Shown here piece after piece: positions 1-7,338 of a DNA stretch of 35,781 bases. Position 1 is the stretch's first letter, and every line of letters begins with the position of its first letter. Position numbers and translations under genes: made by a program. The DNA comes from Bacteroidales bacterium (GTDB taxonomy: Bacteria > Bacteroidota > Bacteroidia > Bacteroidales > UBA10428): the NCBI GenBank assembly GCA_016926235.1, contig JAFGOZ010000297.1, positions 1 through 35,781 on the forward strand, in the 5' to 3' direction. The notes under the pieces are model-generated. The model had not been told where the DNA came from and made no database searches. It saw only the letters and a program-made list of their open reading frames with translations.

Positions 1-140
1 CCTCTCCTCTCTTCTGTCTTCTGGCGCTACTGACCTCTTCTTTCTCTTTTCTTCGCGTACTTTGTGTCTTAGCGGTTCATATCAGCACTTATTTCCGACC
101 TCTGATAACTAGCTTCTGACTTCTGTCTTTGTATTTCCTC
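1..140. repeat. Intergenic dispersed repeats downstream of the DUF218 gene
   Basis: No gene is visible here. Two repeat types occur. One is a pyrimidine-rich CTTCTG/TGACTTCTG run at about 10-40 and 97-135. The other, at about 47-78, contains the words cttcgcg, gtgtctt and agcggttc. The second type recurs as arms of inverted repeats near 34.1 kb and 35.5-35.7 kb, and the first recurs at about 1066-1102 and inside the gene at 1716-1749. These look like small non-coding mobile or structural repeats found between genes. I do not assign a named family. Confidence 0.55.
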
Positions 141-190
141 TTTTCTAATTCCTGTATCTACAAATATCGCTTGCACCTTGAGCCATACGG

Positions 191-946
191 CTACTTTTTT
201 ATCAAATAAAAAAGGTACCCATACACCTCCCTTAAAGCGATCTCAGTTTGTCGCAGTGAAGAACCAGTAGGAATAAAATCAAATACAGACAGCCTTTCTC
301 CTGCTGAAACCTGGAAATCTACAGGAAATGGATTTACATCAAACCCGGCACGTCCAAAGAGCATTACAGACCTCCGCATATGATAGGCTGATGTAACCAA
401 CAGGATTCGTGGCTGAGACTTATCACCAGACCTTGTACGAAGTATTTCTAAAACCGCTTCAGCTTCTTCAGCCGTGTTGGACACCTTACCAGTAGTAATC
501 AGGCAATCCTCCGGAATACCTGAAGCACTGGCATTACGAATCAGCACCAGACCTTCAGGTTCCATATCAGGCCTCCATGGTACCCATCCGCCTGTGAAAA
601 TTATCAAAGGAGCCTTGCCTGCCTTAAATAACTCGATCCCTCCAAAGAAACGATCAGGATCATCCCACTCACTCACAGGAGGATTGCCCGGTGCAAGAGT
701 CCTGCTGCTGCTCAAGACAACAATGGCATCAGCCTCAGGCATTGTTTTTACCGGCAGGCGTGTTTTCCAGCCTTCCACAGACCTCATGACTAAATCACTG
801 GTAACAGGCATCGTGGAAAACAATAATATGGCAAGCCCGATAAAACAAAAAAGCCGGCGTCGAAAAACAACACCGGCTATAATAAGGGTAAATGTCAAAC
901 CAAGTGGCAATAGAATAAATGGGAGGATCTTATGCAAATAAATCAT
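191..946 (-). CDS. DUF218 (YdcF/ElyC/SanA-like) membrane-anchored protein
   Basis: The 251-residue protein has two N-terminal hydrophobic segments (about residues 7-27 and 30-50) followed by a DUF218-type domain. The domain shows ADAIVVLSS near residue 73, an IIFTGGW strand-turn near 115, an acidic helix containing NTAEEA near 157, and RILLVTSAYHMRRS near 180, all typical of the family. DUF218 proteins are inner-membrane proteins with roles in envelope and lipid-carrier homeostasis (E. coli ElyC, SanA), and they often sit beside polysaccharide loci. The exact reaction is unknown. It is the last gene of the locus, separated by about 160 bp of repeat-bearing DNA from the sugar-1-phosphate transferase, and its GC is higher than the interior genes. 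Confidence 0.85.
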   Translation of the reverse strand: MIYLHKILPFILLPLGLTFTLIIAGVVFRRRLFCFIGLAILLFSTMPVTSDLVMRSVEGWKTRLPVKTMPEADAIVVLSSSRTLAPGNPPVSEWDDPDRFFGGIELFKAGKAPLIIFTGGWVPWRPDMEPEGLVLIRNASASGIPEDCLITTGKVSNTAEEAEAVLEILRTRSGDKSQPRILLVTSAYHMRRSVMLFGRAGFDVNPFPVDFQVSAGERLSVFDFIPTGSSLRQTEIALREVYGYLFYLIKK

Positions 947-1059
947 TGGTTTATAAATAATATGACAGATTATAGCTCGTTATCCAATCTTCGTTTACCC
1001 GGTAAGACCTGTCTAAACTGTTGAACCATGCTTTTATAATTATTTCATCAGGACGATAT

Positions 1060-1104
1060 ACTTTTCACTGACTTCTGATCTCGGACATCTGACTTCTGTT
1101 CTCT
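1060..1104. repeat. CTTCTG-type dispersed repeat abutting the transferase stop codon
   Basis: The stretch carries two copies of TGACTTCTG/CTGACTTCTGTTC-like words spaced by about 20 bp, ending immediately beside the stop codon of the sugar-1-phosphate transferase. It is the same repeat type as at about 97-135 and, in inverted orientation, inside the transferase coding sequence at 1716-1749. Confidence 0.5.
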
Positions 1105-2028
1105 CTATTTTCTATTACCTATCCTCATCCGCACTTTATAATTCGCAAAGATAAACCCCGCAAAAAATACACTCAACACAATAATCACTGACAGAACACC
1201 AAAGGGCTTTACCAGCAATACAGAAATCCCAACTATCAACTGCAACAGGCCGTAACCCAGTGTGACCTTCCAATGAGCAATTCCCATCTCATTTGCTAAA
1301 AGTTGATAAAAATGTCTTCTGTGAGCATGAAGAAGATTTTCTCCATCCTTTAGACGAACAGCCATTGTAACAAATTCATCCGCGTAAAAGGGGAATAGAA
1401 AAGCAGAAAGGCATACAAAATCCAGAAAACTCTTTGAGAGCATAACCACAATAGAGGCAAACACAAATCCAAGCAGAATACTGCCTACGTCACCCATAAA
1501 AACTCTGGCTTTAGGGAAATTAAAAGGAAGAAATCCAAGACATGCGCAAATGATACAGATTGACAAAACAGTTAAACGGCTATCGCCCTGAGAATTATAA
1601 TTATAACATGCAAGAAGACCAAACCCAACAACAGCAGTTATCCCTGCTATACCATTAATACCATCCATGAAATTATACCAGTTGGTGGTAGCGATTATGA
1701 ATAGGGAAAAGAAAACAGAGGTCAGAAGCCAGAAGTCAGAAATCAGAGGAAAGTGATCTGATGCCTGCAATAAAAAAAAGAATGCTGCAATGAATTGAAC
1801 AGGCAGACGAAGCTTCGGGGATATCTCCTTCCTATCTCCAATAAGGCTTATCAAAGAGAGTATAACTGCAGGAATCAAAAAGGTGGGAGAGATTTTTAGA
1901 AATATAGAAGAAATAACAAAGGCAGCCAGTATCCCGATCCCTCCACCTTTCGGAATAACTCCGTCATGAGAACTACGGTAATTTGATTTATCTAGCAGAC
2001 CAAAAAGACTACCCTTGCAATAGACCAC
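1105..2028 (-). CDS. Polyprenyl-phosphate sugar-1-phosphate transferase (WecA/WbpL-like, MraY superfamily)
   Basis: This multi-spanning membrane protein would transfer GlcNAc-1-P or a related HexNAc-1-P from a UDP-sugar to undecaprenyl phosphate, starting the repeat unit. Family motifs are clear: LLDKSNYRSSH near the N-terminus, PKGGGIGIL, the Asp-bearing NWYNFMDGINGIAG, FMGDVGS, and a basic HAHRRHFYQLL loop matching the C-terminal HxHRRH motif. The first canonical start is GTG at 2026-2028, but the same frame stays open upstream to a stop at 2122-2124. That extension encodes a hydrophobic helix (IIVPLSVIFLYIVCLILG) aligning with TM1 of the truncated paralogue at 2859-3443. The GTG product would therefore lack TM1, and the real start may be a non-canonical ATT/ATA at about 2092-2097, overlapping the toxin stop codon. 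A dispersed repeat is embedded at 1716-1749. Neighbours: DUF218 gene downstream, toxin-antitoxin pair upstream. Confidence 0.85.
   Translation of the reverse strand: MVYCKGSLFGLLDKSNYRSSHDGVIPKGGGIGILAAFVISSIFLKISPTFLIPAVILSLISLIGDRKEISPKLRLPVQFIAAFFFLLQASDHFPLISDFWLLTSVFFSLFIIATTNWYNFMDGINGIAGITAVVGFGLLACYNYNSQGDSRLTVLSICIICACLGFLPFNFPKARVFMGDVGSILLGFVFASIVVMLSKSFLDFVCLSAFLFPFYADEFVTMAVRLKDGENLLHAHRRHFYQLLANEMGIAHWKVTLGYGLLQLIVGISVLLVKPFGVLSVIIVLSVFFAGFIFANYKVRMRIGNRK
1716..1749. repeat. Intragenic copy of the TCAGAAGTCAGA repeat
   Basis: The plus strand reads cagaggtcagaagcc followed by agaagtcagaaatcagagg, the inverse complement of the intergenic CTTCTG repeat at 97-135 and 1066-1102. Within the transferase it encodes LISDFWLLTS, in the loop just before the conserved NWYNFMDG motif. 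The paralogous fragment has unrelated sequence there. The reading frame is kept. Confidence 0.55.
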
Positions 2029-2090
2029 CCATGCCCCGGTACTGCCTAAAATAAGGCATACTATGTATAAAAAAATGACAGAAAGAGGGA

Positions 2091-2603
2091 CTATAATTCG
2101 CCTGCCTGCCTTAAGGCTGCTTCAACAATCGAATCCCCTATTCGATATCCACTGTCCCTCATAATTTGCAGTAGAGAAGCAACATTGCCTACCAACCCAT
2201 ATTTTTTTGCTTTCACAAGAATCCCAACGGTACCGATTACCCTTAATCCATAAATATTGCGAGCAACCTTTCTTGCTTTCCTCTCATCAATCAGTACCAG
2301 ATCCGCGTTTAATTCCCGTGAAAGTGCAATCACATCTGCTTCTCCTGCATCAAGAGTCGTTATCAATAAAGGATCTGTATGGAGGGGAAGAGGCATAACT
2401 TCTATCCATTGGACCTTATGGTAATTTGATAGCCCGGCATTTTCAACACCACCTTCCAAAATTTCTCTATGAACGGCCTCAGGGATGGCGATAACATCAA
2501 ATAGATGTCTGAGTATGTCTAATCTATCGATTATTGAAAGGGCGATAAGCGGGCCTGTATTGCATATAACTTTACCTTGCATATCAATCCAGGAACTCTG
2601 CAT
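2091..2603 (-). CDS. DUF3368-family PIN-domain toxin
   Basis: The 170-residue protein is a PIN-fold nuclease of the DUF3368 type. It has VICNTGPLIALS (residues about 12-23, first acidic cluster replaced by the NTGPL form), IAIPEAVHREIL (Glu near 46-49), DAGEADVIALS (about 86-96) and ADLVLIDERKARKVA (about 100-114). Members are predicted Mg-dependent RNases acting as toxins in type II toxin-antitoxin systems. Its start overlaps the antitoxin by 20 bp; a second ATG at 2580-2582 (MQGKVICNTG) lies just after the antitoxin stop and is equally plausible. Its stop codon lies on the hydrophobic N-terminal extension of the downstream transferase frame. Substrate and activity are not known from sequence. 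Confidence 0.85.
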   Translation of the reverse strand: MQSSWIDMQGKVICNTGPLIALSIIDRLDILRHLFDVIAIPEAVHREILEGGVENAGLSNYHKVQWIEVMPLPLHTDPLLITTLDAGEADVIALSRELNADLVLIDERKARKVARNIYGLRVIGTVGILVKAKKYGLVGNVASLLQIMRDSGYRIGDSIVEAALRQAGEL

Positions 2604-2832
2604 CTAGTTCTTCACTATCCCACTCAACACTGGCAGTACCATAATGGCTGCAGTCCAGTAAAAACCTCACACGCGATACTCCTGCCAACTGGGCAGCCTG
2701 TCCGGATGTAAGGCGCCCCATTTCATACAATTTGACTGCTAGAGCAAACCTTGCCTCTTTTTCAAACATCTCAGGGCTAAGGTTTAGTATGGTGGGTAGT
2801 GTTTCAGAATACTTTATTTCTATCATTCTCAT
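2584..2832 (-). CDS. UPF0175-family antitoxin
   Basis: This small protein (82 residues) has the UPF0175 pattern: a short N-terminal strand, then FEKEARFALAVKLYEMGRL and SGQAAQLAGVSR, a helix-turn-helix-like segment at about residues 42-56. UPF0175 proteins are the usual partners of DUF3368 PIN toxins and are thought to bind both toxin and operator DNA. It is the first gene of the two-gene module and overlaps the toxin start, so the pair is probably translationally coupled and may autoregulate. A second in-frame ATG at codon 3 (MIEIKYS) is an alternative start. Confidence 0.85.
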   Translation of the reverse strand: MRMIEIKYSETLPTILNLSPEMFEKEARFALAVKLYEMGRLTSGQAAQLAGVSRVRFLLDCSHYGTASVEWDSEELDAEFLD

Positions 2833-2858
2833 TATAATGCCTCTTATACTGGTTATGT

Positions 2859-3443
2859 TCAGATTACATTTATATCAAATTTAAAAAGAAAAAAATACAT
2901 ATTAATGAATAGCCCTGTCGCTACAAGCAGACCAAATCCAACAATAGCAGTAATACCTGCAATACCGTTAATGCCATCCATAAAGTTATACCAGTTAGCG
3001 GTTGCAACAATAAACAAGGCAAGAAAAACAGGAAATAGAAAAGAGAAATTAGATGATGTGGAAAAGCTGATATTAAAAGCCTCAGTATTATGAATTCCCT
3101 GTAAACGATAGTAGAAATATAAAAAAGAGAAGGAGGCTATCAATTGAATGGGCAGGCGGAGCTTTGGAGATATTTCCGTCCTATCGCCCAAAAGGCTTAT
3201 TAGAGAAAGGAGGGTTGCAGGAACCCAAAAAGCTAAAATGATACTACTAAATAATGAATAGGAAACAAAGACAACCAGAATACCAATTCCTCCGCCTTTT
3301 GGGATAGTACCTTTATGAGAACTTCTATAGTTTGATTTGTCAAGAAGACCAAAAGTATTTGAGTATCTAGAAACCAACAATGCACCACACAAGCCTAGAG
3401 CAAAACACAAAATAAGTAAAAACAAATAATAATTATTTTTCAT
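2859..3443 (-). pseudogene. Truncated sugar-1-phosphate transferase (WecA/WbpL-like) fragment
   Basis: The 194-residue reading frame starts normally, with a hydrophobic first helix and then FGLLDKSNYRSSH, PKGGGIGIL, ISPKLRLP and NWYNFMDGINGIAG, matching the copy at 1105-2028 almost motif for motif. It stops soon after GFGLLV, so it lacks the FMGDVGS motif, the HxHRRH loop and all later membrane spans, and cannot be a working enzyme alone. The full family length is about 310-340 residues. The nucleotide match to the other copy is clear but not near-identical, so this looks like a homologue from another locus cut off by recombination rather than a fresh duplication. It lies directly downstream of the WbpV-like SDR, its usual partner. 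Confidence 0.85.
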
Positions 3444-3458
3444 TTCTAAGTCGACAAC

Positions 3459-4454
3459 TTATTTCCAATGATAGAAGTTCTTAAGCCACTCAACTTCTCT
3501 TGATATTCCTTCTTGAAGATTTTCATCAGGAGTAAATTTTAAAATTTGTTTTACTTTTTCACATGAAAAAGTAAGAGAGTGGCTCAACTTTTTAACTTTC
3601 GATGAATTAATAGGAAAATCAACATTGAAATGTCTTTCGAATAAATCTGCGATTTTCCCTATCCCATTTGCGATTAAAATCGGTATATGGATAGGCCTCC
3701 AATTAGTATTAAGTGATATGCATATTGATTCGATTAGTTGATTAATTGAGTAGTCTTTACCGTCTGTAACACAAAATACTTGACTAGAGGCTTCAGGCTC
3801 TATTGCAGCTAAAACCGCTGCCTTGGCAGTATTTTTAGCTGATATCATGCTACGCTTGGCGTCTCCCTTACCCAAAAACACAAAATATTTTTTTCTAACA
3901 GCATCTATTAACTTTGCCACATTGCCGCGGTCGCCAACCCCATAAACCACAGGAAATCTTAAAACAACACCCTCAGAACCCCCATTTAACGAGTTTTTAA
4001 GTACCAATTGCTCTGCTAAATATTTACTTTTCGCATATACATTGGTGGGGTTACATTTTGAAAACTCATCCCCATGGAAGTCAGCGTCTCTGCCATATAC
4101 GCCGACAGTACTATAAAATATAATTCTCTTTATCTTGTTTTCATTTGATGCACGGATGATATTTTCTGTTCCCTGCACATTTATACGAAAGAACTCATCC
4201 TCCTCTTTCTGAGTTTTAGGAACGCTATGAACTTTTCCAGCTAAATGAAAAACCACTTCACATTCTTTTGTTAAATAATTCAAATCATTTTTTGATGATA
4301 AAACCCCTCTTACTATGGTAACATTTTGTTTTATAAATTCCCTAATAGGCTCATTTGGAAGGACCAATAATCGAATATCATGTCCATGGTCAATTAGTCT
4401 TTCTAATAATGGATGCCCAAGGCATCCGGTTCCGCCTGTAATTGCGATTTTCAT
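3459..4454 (-). CDS. Extended-type SDR, NAD(P)-dependent sugar epimerase/reductase (WbpV/GalE-like)
   Basis: The 331-residue extended short-chain dehydrogenase has a Rossmann glycine motif (TGGTGCLG, residues 6-13), a catalytic YST turn near 114-116, Tyr140 and Lys144 in YAKSK, and RFPVVYG near 165. This subgroup acts on C4 of UDP-HexNAc intermediates, as epimerase or 4-keto reductase making UDP-QuiNAc or UDP-FucNAc, and typically stands next to a WbpL/WecA-type transferase, as here (15 bp upstream of the truncated copy). It therefore probably supplied the first sugar of the repeat unit. Epimerase versus reductase cannot be decided from sequence. No 4,6-dehydratase of the large membrane WbpM type is in the window. 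Confidence 0.8.
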   Translation of the reverse strand: MKIAITGGTGCLGHPLLERLIDHGHDIRLLVLPNEPIREFIKQNVTIVRGVLSSKNDLNYLTKECEVVFHLAGKVHSVPKTQKEEDEFFRINVQGTENIIRASNENKIKRIIFYSTVGVYGRDADFHGDEFSKCNPTNVYAKSKYLAEQLVLKNSLNGGSEGVVLRFPVVYGVGDRGNVAKLIDAVRKKYFVFLGKGDAKRSMISAKNTAKAAVLAAIEPEASSQVFCVTDGKDYSINQLIESICISLNTNWRPIHIPILIANGIGKIADLFERHFNVDFPINSSKVKKLSHSLTFSCEKVKQILKFTPDENLQEGISREVEWLKNFYHWK

Positions 4455-4495
4455 ATTTTAAGACAAAAGCTATCTAATATATACTATTTATTTTC

Positions 4496-5458
4496 TTATT
4501 TAACTTGCTCAACAATCCATTCATATGTTTTTTTCATACCATCTAATAAAGGATTGCGTGGCTTCCAGCCCAATTCTTCTTCAATTAAATTGTTATCAGA
4601 GTTACGCCCACGTACACCTAATGGACCGGGAATATGTTTGATTTTCAATTTTTTTCCAGCGATATTCATGGCTATCTCTGCGAGCTGGTTTATGGTAACC
4701 ATTTCATCTGATCCGATATTTACAGGTCCGGTCCAATCAGACCTTGTTAAACGGCATGTACCTTCCAAACATTCATCAATGTAAAGGAAAGACCTTGTTT
4801 GCTTCCCATCACCCCACATTTCAATTTCGCCGCCATCAGGAGTCACTGCTACTTTTCTGCATATTGCAGCAGGGGCCTTTTCACGCCCACCCTTCCATGT
4901 GCCCTCAGGACCAAATATATTATGGTACCGTGCGATTCTTACATCCATTCCATAATTTCTATGGAATGCAAGATACAATCTCTCACTAAATAATTTCTCC
5001 CAACCATAATCGCTATCCGGATTTGCTGGATAAGCACTATCTTCTGAGCAGTTTGGATTATCCGGGTCCATTTGGTTATGTTCAGGATAGATGCAAGCCG
5101 AAGATGAATAAAAAATCCTTTTTACATTTCTCTTATGACATGCATCAAGAATATTTAAGTTTATCAACCCAGAATTGTGCATTATATCTGCATCATTTTC
5201 TCCTGTAAAAACAAAACCTGCTCCGCCCATATCTGCTGCAAATTGATATACTTCGTCAAATCTTTGATCAACCGATTCGCGGCATATATACGAATCCTGT
5301 AAATCTCCCATAATAAAATCATCGGCCTGGGTTTCCGAAAATTCGGGGTATTTTAAATCGACTCCTCTAACCCAAAATCCCTCTTTTTTTAATCTTTTCA
5401 CCATGTGATTACCTATAAATCCTCCAGCTCCAAGTACAAGCGCCTTTTTCATATCCAT
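4496..5458 (-). CDS. GDP-mannose 3,5-epimerase-like SDR
   Basis: The 320-residue protein matches plant GDP-mannose 3,5-epimerase in many signature segments: GAGGFIGNHM, AADMGGAGF, SSSACIYPE, YGWEK, YHNIFGPEGTWKGGREKAPA and DDGKQTRSF-like GDGKQTRSFLYIDE. Catalytic residues are all present: Cys122, Tyr151, Lys155 and Lys194. Their spacing (29, 4, 39) equals that of the plant enzyme (Cys145, Tyr174, Lys178, Lys217). The family converts GDP-D-mannose to GDP-L-galactose and GDP-L-gulose; in a bacterial surface locus the product would feed a glycosyltransferase. Two starts are possible; the third-codon ATG at 5450-5452 sits about 8 nt after AAGGAG and may be the true one. The next gene upstream is a glycosyltransferase 11 bp away. 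Confidence 0.88.
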   Translation of the reverse strand: MDMKKALVLGAGGFIGNHMVKRLKKEGFWVRGVDLKYPEFSETQADDFIMGDLQDSYICRESVDQRFDEVYQFAADMGGAGFVFTGENDADIMHNSGLINLNILDACHKRNVKRIFYSSSACIYPEHNQMDPDNPNCSEDSAYPANPDSDYGWEKLFSERLYLAFHRNYGMDVRIARYHNIFGPEGTWKGGREKAPAAICRKVAVTPDGGEIEMWGDGKQTRSFLYIDECLEGTCRLTRSDWTGPVNIGSDEMVTINQLAEIAMNIAGKKLKIKHIPGPLGVRGRNSDNNLIEEELGWKPRNPLLDGMKKTYEWIVEQVK

Positions 5459-5469
5459 ATCTCCTTTTT

Positions 5470-6717
5470 TCAGATATTATTCAGTTCTTTAATTATTTCA
5501 TGGTATTTTATTGCTGCCATATTTAAACTATATTTCATATCAACAGCCTGCCTAGCATTATTACCCAAACTAACACGTAGCAATTTATCTTTATATAATC
5601 TTAAAATTGCATTTACTAATCCATCTACATCTCCTGGAGCAACGACATAACCACAATGTTCCTCTAGAATCACTTTTGAAATTTCTGAATTATGAGACAT
5701 AACAGCAATAACAGGAAGACCTGCAGACATCAAACCAAATGCTTTGGAGGGAACAGAAAACCCTTCTTGCCCCTCTAAAAGTGACACTAAGCCAATATCA
5801 GCACAATTTAATGATAAGCCCAGATCCTCACGCTGAACATAAGTATGGAATTGGCAATTAGTTAACCCCCATTCTTTCACATACCTCTCAATCATTCTCT
5901 TTTTATGACCTTCTCCAATAAATAAAAACACGATATCTTCATAATCTCTAAGGTCTCTTGCTGCCTTTATTATTGTTTCCATATCATGAAAACGCCCCAT
6001 ATTCCCTGAGTAACTTATAACAAACTTACCCTCAATTCTCCATTTTTCTCTATATGGATTTCTCTCTTTTGCTCCTATATGAATTAACTTATCATCACTC
6101 CAGATGTGTATTAATTGTATTTTGTTTACTGTTTCGAAAGGCATCTTTTTATCTATTATCTTTTGCATACATCTACCAATAACAATAATTTTTTGGGCTT
6201 TGGCCAGCATTATTCTATTAAAAAATTCCCAAATTTTTGCCATAATCCCATTCTTCTTCAATATACCAAGTTTTACTGCTGTTTCAGGATAAATATCAAA
6301 ATTTAAATATATATAAGGCCTATTTTTAATTATTTTTAAAATACTACAAATAATTGCTAAGAATGGTGGATTTGTAAGAACTAAAATAGGCGATTCAGAT
6401 TTATCGAAAATCATATGAAAGAAAACAGATATTGCAAATGTGATTTGATTTATGATTCGGCATAATAGTTTCAACTTAGGAAATCGAGTCCCCCATACTC
6501 GCGTTATTTTTATTCCATGGTAGGTAATTTTTTTATTTATATCTGAGTATCTATCGATATAGGTTGGTGGGCCGCAGACAACTTCAATATCAACTCCCAT
6601 TTCAATTAATTTCTCACAAAGTTCAGTTAACGTCTGGCCTGTTGATACAAGCTCAGGATAGAACAACTGGCATAGAACTAAAATTTTAAGTGTAGTATTA
6701 GACTCTAGATCAGACAT
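5470..6717 (-). CDS. GT4-type glycosyltransferase (WbuB-like)
   Basis: The 415-residue GT-B enzyme of the WbuB/WcaI-like group starts with ILVLCQLFYPELVSTGQ and has CGPPTY near residue 50 and an LTNPPF motif near 115. The C-terminal GT4 domain contains ISYSGNMGRFHDMETII (about 236-252), FLFIGEGHKK and GFSVPSKAFGLMSAGLPVIAV (about 335-355), which forms the nucleotide-sugar pocket. It should act at the cytoplasmic face of the membrane on the lipid-linked repeat unit. The sugar is unknown; the adjacent GDP-mannose 3,5-epimerase-like gene makes a GDP-sugar donor one possibility, while WbuB relatives more often use UDP- or dTDP-sugars. Base composition is AT-rich, about 30% GC in places. Confidence 0.85.
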   Translation of the reverse strand: MSDLESNTTLKILVLCQLFYPELVSTGQTLTELCEKLIEMGVDIEVVCGPPTYIDRYSDINKKITYHGIKITRVWGTRFPKLKLLCRIINQITFAISVFFHMIFDKSESPILVLTNPPFLAIICSILKIIKNRPYIYLNFDIYPETAVKLGILKKNGIMAKIWEFFNRIMLAKAQKIIVIGRCMQKIIDKKMPFETVNKIQLIHIWSDDKLIHIGAKERNPYREKWRIEGKFVISYSGNMGRFHDMETIIKAARDLRDYEDIVFLFIGEGHKKRMIERYVKEWGLTNCQFHTYVQREDLGLSLNCADIGLVSLLEGQEGFSVPSKAFGLMSAGLPVIAVMSHNSEISKVILEEHCGYVVAPGDVDGLVNAILRLYKDKLLRVSLGNNARQAVDMKYSLNMAAIKYHEIIKELNNI

Positions 6718-6773
6718 TAATCATTTCCCTTTATCAGAGCGAGATTTTTGAATTTTTAATAAAAAGAATAAAA

Positions 6774-6813
6774 ATCACTTTTTACCGAAAATTTTAAAAA
6801 ATTTTCGAGTGAT
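6774..6813. other. AT-rich hairpin in the gap upstream of the WbuB-like gene
   Basis: An outer arm atcact (6774-6779) pairs with agtgat (6808-6813), and an inner 9-bp arm cgaaaattt (6786-6794) pairs with aaattttcg (6799-6807), leaving a four-base loop and one asymmetric bulge. It could be a leader structure, a weak terminator or an end of a decayed insertion sequence. No function is assigned. Confidence 0.4.
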
Positions 6814-6929
6814 CTCTTTTAAAATCGTTTTTTCATGTACATTCTATAATCAATATTCTTAGATTATTCGGGCCTTTTGCCCTTTCAAATGCCCCGTTTT
6901 AGTCTCACATGGGATACCTCTTCCTTGTT

Positions 6930-7222
6930 TTATACTGAAGCAAGCATTTAGCTACTCCTGAACATGTTAAAGGCTATCTACCTACACACATGGCATCCCA
7001 AGTGTTCTTGATGATTGTTGTGAACCTTCTTCTCTGCGCCCTGGTGCACAGGTGACTCAGGCCAAAGTATTGCTCAACTATATATCTCTTCTTCGATATC
7101 GGATTCTTCCTTTAGATTTCTATTTCCGTGATTTTTGCTTTCTTTGTGTCTTTTCTCATTATTCTCTCCGAGGCGTAGACTCATACCTCTATGAGCCGGA
7201 GGCCATCTTTTACATCATTAAG
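6930..7222 (-). pseudogene. Decayed IS5-like DDE transposase C-terminal remnant
   Basis: The 620-bp gap between two glycosyltransferases is not empty. Reading the minus strand in one frame from 7222 gives LNDVKDGLRLIEV, a TGA, VYASERIMRKDTKKAK, further residues, a TAA, then KNPISKKRYIVEQYFGLSHL and WDAMC. After a frameshift near 6985 it resumes as an IAFNMFRSS tail. The order of an acidic YAS-type segment, a basic linker, ISKKRYIVEQ.FG and W..MC..IAFN matches the C-terminal third of IS5-group DDE transposases, where the Glu of VEQ would be the last catalytic residue. Internal stops and the frameshift show it is dead. The N-terminal part is absent. Family placement is from motif memory only. 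Confidence 0.6.
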
Positions 7223-7338
7223 ATGCAAGAAAGATGTAAACATGTAAACATTTAAGAAGATCCAAAGAGAATTTGGAGAAATTCATTTCCGTAACATTAT
7301 ATAATTGAAAAAGATGGTTTAAAGAACTATACCCTTTA

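Noticed and set aside
1..140. CRISPR array suggested by repeated CTTCTG words
   Set aside because: Units are short, imperfect and irregularly spaced, with no constant repeat-spacer pattern and no cas genes.
474..941. 155-codon plus-strand reading frame, and similar ones such as 20513-20902 (129 codons) and 23239-23658 (139 codons)
   Set aside because: They lie antisense inside well-recognised minus-strand genes (DUF218, HisF-like, ATP-grasp), with no family motifs or neighbours on that strand.
7052..7255. Small plus-strand gene in the glycosyltransferase gap
   Set aside because: The same DNA reads on the minus strand as a recognisable DDE transposase remnant, and the plus-strand peptide has no features.
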